Below, piece after piece: positions 55,163-64,000 of a stretch of DNA of 64,000 nt. The stretch lies in assembly GCF_004193775.1 (NCBI RefSeq), contig NC_041020.1, forward strand, positions 5,227,657 to 5,291,656. The letters run 5' to 3'. The number at the start of each line of letters is the position of its first letter. The stretch's first letter is position 1. The stretch is from Glycine soja (Eukaryota > Streptophyta > Magnoliopsida > Fabales > Fabaceae). Below the pieces are notes generated by a model that saw nothing but the letters and a program-made list of their open reading frames with translations, did not search any database and was not told where the DNA came from. Both the position numbers and the translations under genes were made by a program.

Positions 55163-58059
55163 TTGAAGAGGAGTTGGTACATAGATAACGGATGCTCTAA
55201 ACATATGACGGAAGATGCATCGAAATTCACTCATATTTCTCCCAAGAAAAGCGGACATGTGACTTATGGCAACAATAATAAAGGTAGAATTCTTGGAGTT
55301 GGAAAAATAGGTACGAATTTGTCTACCTCTATTAAAAATGTTCTACTTGTTGAAGGTCTTAAGCACAGTTTGCTAAGTGTCAGTCAATTATGTGATAAAT
55401 GCTATCTAGTATCATTTGACTCTCATAACTATGTTATTGAAAACAAGCATGATAGGAATATAAAGCATATAGGCTATAGCACAAATAATGTTTACATGAT
55501 AAATTTAAATAAAAAAAAAAACCATGATCAATGTTTTCTTAGTAAAGATGATGATCCTTGGCTATGGCATAAAAGGATTGCCCATATAAACATGGAACAT
55601 TTAAATAAACTAATTTCAAAAGATTTAGTTATAGGTTTACCAAAACTCAAATTTGAAAAAGATAGATTACGTGATACATGTCAACAAGGAAAACAAGTAA
55701 GGGTTTCTTTTAAATCTAAGAATATTGTGTCAACAACTCAACCCTTACAACTGTTGCATATGGATCTTTTTGGTCCTTCTATAACTATGAGTTTTGGAGG
55801 GAACTATTATGCTCTTGTTATTGTTGATGATTACTCTAGATATACATGAACATTATTTCTCACTCATAAAAGTTATGCATTTCATGCATCAAGAAACTTG
55901 CTAAAGTTATTCAAAATAAGAAAAATCTTAAAATTACATCTATAAGGAGTGATCATGGAGGAGAATTTGAAAATAAAGATGTTGAATCATTTTGTGATGA
56001 ACATGGCATTGAACATAATTTTTCTGCACCCAGAACTTCTCAACAAAATGAAGTTGTTGAGAGGAAAAATAGATCCTTAGAAGAAATTGCTAAAACTTTA
56101 CTAAATGATACATTTCTTCCAAAATATTTTTGGGTTGAAGCTATAAATACTGCATGTTACATCATGAATAGAGCTTTAATAAGACCAATCTTGAAGAAAA
56201 CTCCATATGAGTTATTTAATGGAAGAAAACCTAACATTTCACATCTTCATGTATTTGGATGTAAATGTTTTGTGCTAAACAATGGTAAAGACAATTTAGG
56301 AAAGTTTGCTGCTAAATCTGATGAAGGTATTTTTCTTGGTTATTCATTGCAAAGTAAAGCATTTAGAATATATAACAAAAGAACTATGATTATTGAAGAA
56401 TCCATTCATGTTTCTTTTGATGAATCTAATGATATTTTTCCAAGAAAAGATGTACTAGATGATATTTCAAAATCATTAAAAGAAATGCATATTCATGGAG
56501 AAGATCACAAAGGTAAAGGAGATGGAAATAATGAAGATTTTCACATTGCTGAAATTAAAGCAAATGCTAATCTTCCAAGAGAATGGAGATCTTCTAGATA
56601 TCATCCTCTTGACAACATCATTGGTGATATATCAAAAGGGATAACCACTAGACATTCTCTCAAAGATATATGCAATAATATGGCTTTTGTTTCTATGATT
56701 GAACCTAAAAATTTGAAAGAAGCCATACCTGATGAACATTGGATAATAGCTATGCAGGAAGAATTAAACCAATTTGAAAGAAATAATGTTTGGGAACTAG
56801 TTGAGAAACCTGAAAATTACCCAGTTATAGGAACAAAATGGGTATTCAGAAACAAGTTAGATGAAAATGACATAGTTATTAAAAATAAGGCTAGGTTAGT
56901 AGCCAAAGGATATAATCAAGAAGAGGGGATAAAATATGAAGAAACATATGCTCCAGTTGCTAGATTAGAATTCATAAGAATGTTATTAGCCTTTACATCC
57001 ATAATGGATTTTAAACTTTATCAAATGAATGTGAAGAATACCTTTTTTTAATGGCTTTATCCAAGAGGAAGTATATGTAGATCAACCCCTTGGTTTTGAA
57101 AACTCAGATAAGGCTAGTCATGTTTTTAAATTGAAAAAGGCTTTATATGGCTTAAAACAAGCCCCTAGAGCTTGGTATGAACGTCTGAGTAAATTTCTTT
57201 TAGAAAAAAGATTTTTCTAGAGGTAAAGTAGATACTACTCTCTTTATTAAGAAGTTAAATAATATATTATTAGTTCAAATCTATGTTGATGATATTATTT
57301 TTGGATCCACTAATGACTCTTTATGCAAAGAATTCTCTCAAGACATGCAAAGTGAATTTGAAATGTCAATGATGAGTGAACTAAATTTCTTTCTTGGGTT
57401 GCAAATCAAGTAAACCAAGAATGAAATATTTGTCAATCAATCAAAATATTGCTAAGACTTGATTCACAGATTTGGGATGGAGAATGCTAAGCATATGGTT
57501 ACACCAATGAGTACTGCTTGCTATTTGGATAAAGATGAAACCGGTCAGTCAATAAATATTAAGAAATATAGAGGTATGATCATATCACTTCTTTATTTAT
57601 CTACTAGCAGACCAGATATAATGTTTAGTGTGTGTATGTGTGCTAGATTTCAATCAAATCCCAAAGAATCACATCTTAGTGTCGTTAAGAGAATTATAAG
57701 ATATTTGTTAGGCACAATGAATATAGGTTTATGGTATCCTAAGAATTCCACATGCAACTTAATAGGATATTTTGATTCTGATCTTGCCGGTTCTAAAATG
57801 GATAGAAAGAGCACCAGTGGAACTTTTCATTTCATTGGATCTGCTATAGTTTCTTGGCATAGTAAGAAATATAATAATGTTGCTTTATCCACTGCTGAGG
57901 CAGAATATATTTCTGCTAGCAGTTGTTGTGCTCAAATATTTTGGATGAAACAACAACTTTCTGATTATGGAATATTTCTTGATCATATTCTTATAAGATG
58001 TGATAACACGAGTACTATAAATCTATCTAAGAAATCTGTTCAGCACTCAAGAACCAAAT
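55163..58059 (+). pseudogene. Sirevirus pol (protease, integrase, RT, RNase H), broken
   Basis: The protease motif reads DNG (WYIDNGCSKHM, about 55172) where the family has D-S/T-G. GAG-pre-integrase is LWHKRIAHINMEHL (about 55561). The integrase core runs about 55735-56240 and is broken by TGA at 55847-55849 and a frameshift near 55890. RT starts at about 56720 ([20 protein letters not shown]), breaks near 57050, and carries YVDDIIFGS at about 57280-57306. RNase H runs about 57770-58059 (STAEAEYISASS) and stops being homologous right after HSRTK. The true C-terminus lies inverted at 58500-58691. Confidence 0.93.
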
Positions 58060-58102
58060 CTCTTCCAAACCCACCGATCAAAATTAGCTGAAACACCTTC
58101 AA

Positions 58103-58452
58103 ATGGTAGAATCATCAAAGAAGCGAAAATGATCTTCCTCCACCACCATTGCTGCTGGTCACCGTCGCCAAGGAACCTCTGGAGACCCACCTGCACAAGT
58201 TCCTCCATCTCCTTGATCATCCATATTATTTTCCTCAGATGATCAGCGTCAGAGGTACTACTCTCAATTATGTAATAGAGTCATTCTAGATCCTAAGTAC
58301 CTTGACCTTGAATTTTTTGATGGAGAAACATTTGATTGTTACCAAGTGTTTTAAAATTCTGCTTTGGTTGATTTCATGTCTCTGAAACTTCCCTACTTTC
58401 CTGAATTAGTTAAGGTTTTCTATAATAATTTGAACATTCTTTACTATTAATA
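58103..58452 (+). pseudogene. Envelope-like/unknown retroelement ORF fragment, broken
   Basis: A frame from ATG 58103 reads a basic, Ser-rich start, then a Pro-rich stretch, then LDPKYLDLEFFDGETFDCYQ and a hydrophobic-aromatic segment. It is interrupted by three stops (about 58130, 58217, 58352). Position after pol and style match the extra ORF of Sireviruses, called envelope-like. The resemblance is from memory and not sure. The frame sits inside an inverted block (58069-58691), so its original strand relative to pol was probably opposite. Confidence 0.45.
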
Positions 58453-58499
58453 ACACTAACAACTACACTCAAAGACAATCTATTGAACATAAGGAGGAT

Positions 58500-58691
58500 A
58501 AAACTCAATGAGTTACCTACTTGTCTAGATCATTGATATTTAAAAGATCTAATTCTCTTCTAACAGCAAAAAATGTTTCTTTAGGGAGAGGTTTTGTAAA
58601 GATATCAGTTAATTGATTCTTTGTATCAACGAATTCTAGAACACAATCTCCCTTTTGAACATGATCTCTCACGAAATGATGTCTTATTTCT
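58500..58691 (-). pseudogene. Inverted RNase H C-terminus of the Sirevirus
   Basis: The minus strand encodes EIRHHFVRDHVQ... then NQLTDIFTKPLPKETFF to a stop near 58500. This is exactly the piece missing after HSRTK at 58059. The breakpoints share the inverted word aaccaaa (58061-58067) / tttggtt (58692-58698), consistent with a simple inversion. Confidence 0.88.
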
Positions 58692-58973
58692 GTGTTTGGT
58701 TATTTTATACATTGTTTTGGATGATTAAGACTTGCTTGGTTTATTCTATGGATTGAATCAGTTTATGGATGAATTGTGCTATGATTTTGATGTTGCCTTA
58801 GTTCCTTTCTCTAGACGTTTTTGGATTTTTGATGTTGCAAAGGGGGAGAGAACAAAGGTAGAATTTATCATGAACTTAGGCATAAATTCCAATCTTAAGG
58901 GGGAGTAAGGGTTGTGAGCACGCATTATCAAATCGTATATCGTTTATCTCGATTTCAAATTATTTTCATCATC

Positions 58974-58986
58974 AAAAAGGGAGAGA
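58974..58986 (+). other. Polypurine tract of the Sirevirus-like element
   Basis: aaaaagggagaga-type purine run immediately before the 3' LTR. A further purine-rich aagggggagtaaggg lies about 75 bp upstream. Confidence 0.65.
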
Positions 58987-58987
58987 T

Positions 58988-60186
58988 TGTAGAAGCATAT
59001 ATGATATGAAGTTTTGATGATGCCAAAGATGAGCGCGATTTGAGTCAAGAATTCAGAAATTCAAGAAGAACGATGTACTTAGTTCCTAGGATCTTAGAAA
59101 GAATTCCTTAATTGATGCTGCACAAGTTTGGCAAAAGGATATTTTACAAAAGCTTTTTGAGATTTCAAAAATATGATATTTTCTCTCTGGTAATCGATTA
59201 CCAAAGGATGTAATCGATTATCAGTGGCCAAATTGATTTTTGAAACAGTTTTACAAATTTAGAATTTGATTTTAAAAGGCTGTAATTGATTACACACAGT
59301 ATGTAATCGATTACCAGAAGTTAAACCTGTTTGTAACAACTTTTAGAAATTTGAATTTAAATTTTAAGAGTCTATAATCGATTACAACATTTGTGTAATC
59401 GATTACCAGACATAAAAATTCAAATTTCAAGTTTGAAGAGTCACAACTCTTCAAAAACTAACTACGTAATCGATTACCACATTTATGTAATCGATTGCCA
59501 GTAAGGAATTTTCGAAAATAACTTCAAAGAGTCACAACTATTCAAGAAGTTTTTGAATGACCATTAAAGGCCTATAAATAGGTGACTTGGGATACGAAAT
59601 TCCTTAGAGTTTTTTTGAACAACATTGTCTTATCCTCTCAAAACCAAATTGTCTTATCCTCTCAAAACCAAATTGTCTTATCACTCTCAAAATATTCCTT
59701 GGCCAAAATACTTGCAAATTCAATAAGGAATCCTGATCAATCTTCAATTGTAATATCCTTCTCTTAAAGAGAGAAAATTCTTCTTCTTATTATTCAAAGA
59801 GATTTGTTTAAGAGATCGGGAGTCTCTTAAGTAGTAAAGATATCTGAACACAAGGGAAGGGTGTCTCTGTGTGGTTCAGAGTTTGTAAAAAGCTTTTTAC
59901 AAGATAATGGAAATCTCAAGCGGGTTGCTTGGGGATTGGACGTAGGCACAGGACGTGACCGAACAAGTATAAAATCTGAGTTTGCATTCTCTCTTCCCTT
60001 AAACTTCTTTTATTTATTGATATTTATCTTTTGCTTTAAAGAAGTTTATTTTGAATTGTCTTTTGAGTAATTCATATTAAGGGTGCAGTGTTAATCCAAA
60101 ACTAGAGTTAAATTTTAATTGGGAATAGTTTTTGTATCTTAATTCAACCCCCTCTTCTTAAGATAACTGAGGCCACTTGTCCAACA
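58988..60186 (+). repeat. 3' LTR of the Sirevirus-like element
   Basis: Starts TGTAGAAGC, ends ccaaca. Compared with the 5' LTR it has extra atcgatta units (about 59280-59510) and a partial tandem duplication of a 22-bp word near 59630-59680. TATA box at 59573-59580. Confidence 0.92.
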
Positions 60187-60812
60187 GAGTCTTAGTGTAT
60201 CTGTTGCATAATGCTTGCGTATTTATTGATATTGATTGATTTAGTGATATTGTGTTTTGATCTTTGAGTACGTGAATGATGTGAAAATAAATGAGACGTG
60301 TTGGGTTGTGATGTGATGTTATGTGACAAAGTGGCGGAATTACGTGAGTTATGTTTAAGTAAGTTGTATCTCATTTACATGATATGTATGTCTAGTTGTC
60401 TCGTTTCTCTCTACTAGTTAGGAATGTGATAACTCACTCCCCGTGTGCTATTTGTGTTTGGATCTTGTGATGATTTCGAACTTTGTGTTCGTGGGAGCAG
60501 ATGGTTAGATGAATGACTATGGAGAACCTCATGCTAGAGGATGCAGGAACACAATACTCTGATAGAATGTAACATTAGGGCATAGGTTTCTATATTTATT
60601 GCATGAAGTCTTGGACGACCTTGTTTGAGTCGAGATAATTTTATTATTTATTTGCACAAGCTTTATTATGATGCGAAAAAAGTGAATGTGAGTCTTTTAC
60701 CATTTTGAAATGATTTTATTTAAATGTGTTTTAAGAACTTTTAACTAATTATAATTTGTTTTCCTTTTACTATTAGTACATATATGTATGTGGTAGAGGG
60801 TGTTACAATATT

Positions 60813-61235
60813 CCTGTTAAACCTTGTTATAATATCATATAACAATTACGTGACGCACGTTAAGTGTTATTGTAGCATGTTTCTTGTTACTTTGTCTTTA
60901 TGTTTATTCAAAATGTGATGTAGTCTGGTAAATTGATAAGATAACCGATAAAAGCAACTCAATGAAATAGAAAAAAAATAGTAATTTTGTTTTTACTTAT
61001 TACTACCTTTATCTCTATATATACTACCTTTATCTCTATATATAATACTTGTTCAACTAATTCTCATTTTTTAAGAAAAGTGATTAATTTAGTGTATCAC
61101 TTTAAATTTGTCAATTATGTATATTGTTCTTTCAAAATTATCTTTCATTTCTCTCTCTACTTAGTTATTTCTTATTAAGGAATAATTAGTGTTCGGAGAC
61201 AATACTGTGATTAATTAAGAGCATTATAGGATAAA
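60813..61235. other. Intergenic spacer with a tandem 21-mer
   Basis: No gene. tactacctttatctctatat is repeated head to tail at 61001-61021 and 61022-61042, resembling a MITE terminus. The far end was not found. Confidence 0.5.
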
Positions 61236-61244
61236 ATTAATTAA

Positions 61245-62449
61245 GACTTAAATATGTTTTTTATCCCTGATATATACCTGACTTTAGCATTTAATCCCTG
61301 ATAAATTTTTCCTTCAAATCTGTTCCTTGATATTTGAAAAGTTTTATTTTAGATCTCTGTCGTCAATTAAATAATGATGTGTCCGTTAAATATTTGATAA
61401 TGCGATTTGTGACCGCTAAAAAACCGTTAGTATATGTTTCAAAATCAAATTTATATTTTCTGGCAGTAAAAAATCATCGGTATTTGTTTCAACTCAATTA
61501 CCCCTCCGTACACCCTTAATTCCACGAACCATAACCTCCTCCTCACTCCATTTGCAATTCAACTTTCTCTTGTTCCATTCCCTTCTCTCACACACTTCTC
61601 CTCGCTCTCCATCCCCGTTCCGTAATCGTTGTTGGTCGGAGCATCCTATTGTGTGCTTCCACCAACGAATCCACCTCCACCTACACCATCGCCCTCAACA
61701 ACTCCGATGCCACCGACTCCATCATCTTCATCCTTTGTGCCCGTAACCGGATCAACCTCCTTCAGGTCATCACCAGGGTCTTCAAGGTCCTCAACCTCAC
61801 CATCGACCACACCACTGTCAAATTCAAGGAAGACTTCTTCATCAAGACATTCTTCGCCATCGACTTCCACGGCAACAAAATCGAGAACTCCAATAGCATC
61901 CACCTCGTCTTGCCCCTCCACCTTGCCCTCGCCTTTTTGCTCCCCCACCCCTTCCCCCTCGCTCCATCGGCCGCCAACACACCTTCCGCCACCGCACCCT
62001 TCTCTGACAGCACAACCTCAACCTCGAACACCATAAGCTCAGTATCAACACCCTCCTCCTGGGCCCCACAAGGCCCACCACATGGGCCCACTCAAAGCCC
62101 TCAAGTTCTTTTGCTTCTCTTAATTATTGTTATTTATTTTTTAAGAAGGGGATGGTGGGGGAGGCACATGAGGTGTTTGATGAAATGATTAAGAAAAGTT
62201 TATTTATTTTTACTTGATTGATTCTCAATTGTCAGAAATTTAAATTTGATTTTGAAACAAATACTAACAATTTTTGAACCGCTACAAATCACGCTATCAA
62301 ATATTTAACGCACGAATAATCACTTAACTGACAACAGGAATCTAAAACAAAACTTTTCAAATATTATGGAATAGATGCGAAGGAAAAATTTATTAGGGAT
62401 CAAACACAAAAGTCAGATATATATGAGTGATCAAAAACATATTTAAGTC
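61245..62449. mobile_element. Pack-MULE-like element, 1,205 bp, 9-bp TSD
   Basis: attaattaa flanks the element exactly (61236-61244 and 62450-62458). Terminal inverted repeats of about 230 bp (61245-about 61475 and about 62220-62449), starting GACTTAAATATG, align at about 80%. No transposase frame is present. The interior (about 61550-62190) is abruptly GC- and Pro/Ser-codon-rich and carries coding-like sequence foreign to the AT-rich ends, as expected for a Mutator element that has captured gene fragments. Confidence 0.88.
61619..61915 (+). pseudogene. Captured ACT-domain-like gene fragment inside the MULE
   Basis: The forward frame encodes YTIALNNSDATDSIIFILCA, then NRINLLQVITRVFKVLNLTI, then FHGNKIENSNSI. 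It has the ACT-domain pattern: beta strand, N-R-x-x-L-L turn, helix, strands, D-x-x-G-x-K-I. The 179-codon frame around it (from about 61649) has no stop, but the reading becomes low-complexity after about 61915. My best guess for the source is the N-terminal ACT-like part of plant glycogen phosphorylase 1-like proteins; an ACR-type or other ACT protein is possible. No promoter or start context is evident, so I treat it as a fragment. Confidence 0.6.
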
Positions 62450-62458
62450 ATTAATTAA

Positions 62459-62784
62459 TGTAATAGACTTTTTGAAGTGGTTCTTATAAAAAGGAACAAA
62501 AATGGATCTTATATATAAGTATCGATGTAGAATATGTTTAGCCAATGCAAGCACCGTCACATATACAAGCAAATATGGGTCTTATATCTAGGAAATATAG
62601 GCATAGCAACAATAACCTCTACAATTACAACAGCAAAGATCACACTATAGCAAACTTCCATGCCTTCACATACTTTTGAATATTTATGTTACAATGAAGG
62701 CTTCTTGTTTATTCTACAATCAACCCATCTGAAAGTATGAATAAACCTGTACTATGAACTACAAAGAAAGTTTCAAGAAATCAT
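62459..62784 (-). other. Probable 3' UTR and flank of the AVT6-type gene
   Basis: Non-coding sequence downstream (minus strand) of the TGA, AT-rich. The MULE end is about 335 bp past the stop, so the Pack-MULE lies at or just beyond the transcript end. Poly(A) site not fixed. Confidence 0.45.
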
Positions 62785-64000
62785 TCATGTATAAGTTTTG
62801 TTCTTCTTGATCAAGGCATAAGCATCACTGTATATAGCCACAGCGTTTGACAAGACTGCCAAGACTATCATAAAGACAGATAGAACCTTGTCAGCTTTAG
62901 TTGTTATGTTGTGTCGATCCCTGTAATCAAAACAAAAAAAAATGGTTAATGATAATTGTTAATTAATTAGCAGAAAAGGCATAAACAGAACAAACCATTT
63001 TTCTTGCACGAGAAAGTTGCTGTTAGACACAGAAACAGAAGAAAACATTTCAATAAAGATTTAGCTCCTCGTGAGCAACTCACTCTAGAAAGTAAATTAA
63101 ATATTCTCAATCATTAATGAGAAAATTAATAGTCGATATTACATGCACATGCATAACAAATCAAGAATGAGTTGAAATATCAACCGCTAATTTTTTTCAT
63201 CAATGACTAAAATTAATTACTTTACCCTTATTCACTTTGGAAGAGCCAAGCCCAATAAACACTTCTCATTCTAGAATCACTCATCACATAAGGGAATGAT
63301 AATTATCTCAAAATCCTAAAATTATTACTTCCACTTATACCTTAGTAAAGCCTAAAAAATTCCCCATAATTTCTTTGTATAGACTATAGTGGTAAGCTTG
63401 TAGAAGAGTGAAGACCATGACAGAATGCAACTTCCAGCACTTTCTGCAGTTTGCTATGTCAGGGATTTTGACAATTCATAATCTGTTATTGTTTACCATA
63501 TAAAGTAGGTCAATGAGATCTTCCCTAGCTAGTTATTTCCTCTCTGTAAGTTAAAGAACAAAATCCTACAATGAAGTAAATTAATCAAATATGTATTCTC
63601 TATTTACATTTTCTATTCCACTCACTAGAGGGATACTTACCCAAATACAACAAAAAACCATATTTGAAAACCAAATTCATTGCTGAACTAAGAATTTGGC
63701 GATCAAACTCACCCAAGAGTGACAGCGGCTGGAAATATGAATGCTACACAGACAGCAGCTGTTGCTCCAGTAAACTGGAAAATATCCCAAATGCTGGGTA
63801 TAAAATTTGCTCCCAGGAAGATAACACCAATAAGTGAAATAGTAATTGATGCAAATCTGAAGTTATCTTGACGCAAAGGCCTATATGATGAAAATACGAG
63901 ACCATCTAGGTTGACGCGCACTGCATAGAAGACAACTGGAAATACAAGCACAAGATGCGCAGCATAGCTAAATCGAACAGCGTCATTGAGCACAGAACCA
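62785..64000 (-). CDS. AVT6: AVT6-type vacuolar amino acid transporter, 3' end (two exons)
   Basis: Amino acid/auxin permease superfamily (SLC38-like). The AVT6 clade is reported to export amino acids from the vacuole; substrate here is inferred. Exon at 63713-64000 continues beyond the window and encodes SVLNDAVRFSYAAHLVLVFP, then three membrane segments including GANFIPSIWDIFQFTGATAA. GT donor at 63712-63711, intron to 62921 (AG acceptor), last exon 62920-62785 with DRHNITTKADKVLSVFMIVL, a final membrane helix, YSDAYALIKKN and TGA at 62787-62785. Phase is continuous across the splice (GGG codon). It is intact as far as seen and convergent with the Furry-type gene. Confidence 0.9.

Larger units (their letters stand above)
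52254..60186 (+). mobile_element. Sirevirus (SIRE1-like) Ty1-copia element, 7.9 kb, degenerate
   Basis: Two LTRs of 1.1-1.2 kb enclose primer-binding site, gag with zinc knuckles, protease, integrase, RT, RNase H and a downstream envelope-like frame. That is the layout of the soybean SIRE1/Sirevirus lineage; lineage is inferred from the gag type, long LTRs and extra 3' frame. Every coding part has stops or frameshifts. Insertion-site duplication is not evident (caaat before, gagtc after), and the first bases of the 5' LTR look damaged. It is inserted in a gypsy LTR, so it is the younger of the two. Confidence 0.92.
51346..60807 (+). mobile_element. Ty3-gypsy solo LTR (TSD atatt) split by a Sirevirus element
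   Basis: Left part 51346-52253 starts TATAACATCCC, a decayed TGTAACATCCC. Right part 60187-60807 ends GGGTGTTACA, the inverted match of the start. The direct repeat atatt flanks the pair (51341-51345 and 60808-60812). Left plus right is about 1.53 kb, a reasonable LTR length. A TATA box lies at 51588-51595. Between the parts lies the Sirevirus-like element. The same LTR family occurs in reverse at 11975-12593. Confidence 0.88.

Noticed and set aside
61646..62091. Acidic and Gly/Val-rich minus-strand frames opposite the captured MULE segment
   Set aside because: They mirror the Pro/Ser-rich plus strand. The ACT-like conservation pattern is on the plus strand only.

Overview
This is a plant nuclear window, most likely from soybean or a close Glycine relative. 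Spliceosomal GT-AG introns, AT-rich intergenic DNA, Ty1-copia (including a SIRE/Sirevirus-type element), Ty3-gypsy, L1 and RTE LINEs, MULEs and MITEs all point to a legume genome. The species call is inference; plant nuclear DNA is certain. Two host genes are supported. The rest is mobile DNA in layers, much of it dated by target-site duplications (TSDs) that can be read directly.

Layout. 1-3079: 3' half of a decayed copia element with its LTR. 3080-12593: a mosaic holding a Stowaway-like MITE, a 237-bp segment duplicated exactly 4 kb apart, a complete gypsy solo LTR (TSD gcttg), a reverse-strand chromovirus 3' end, a forward-strand copia gag/protease fragment joined to it, and a partial reverse-strand gypsy LTR. 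12594-17100: intergenic DNA with MITE-like inverted repeats. 17354-50251 (+): a Furry/MOR2/PAG1-type cell-morphogenesis gene. I resolve 17 coding exons that splice with consistent phase into 2,140 codons plus stop. Its introns carry a MULE-type element (intron 2), an 11.3-kb antisense copia element split by a 6.4-kb L1 LINE (intron 5), an RTE LINE remnant with a short L1 insertion plus a Harbinger-type MITE (intron 9), and four copies of a dispersed repeat (intron 13). 51346-60807: a gypsy solo LTR (TSD atatt) split by a Sirevirus-like element whose 3' end contains an inversion. 61245-62449: a 1.2-kb Pack-MULE-like element (9-bp TSD, about 230-bp terminal inverted repeats) carrying an ACT-domain-like coding fragment. 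62785-64000 (-): the 3' end of an AVT6-type amino acid transporter gene, convergent with the Furry gene.

The two genes are not a functional cluster. The Furry-type protein is expected to be a cytosolic scaffold in cell-shape control, and the transporter is an integral membrane protein. The most unusual items are the Pack-MULE-like gene capture, the inverted block and envelope-like frame in the Sirevirus, the TA...TA-ended copia element, and a 180-nt stop-free, phase-neutral intron in the Furry gene. I found no convincing tRNA, rRNA, CRISPR or organellar feature.
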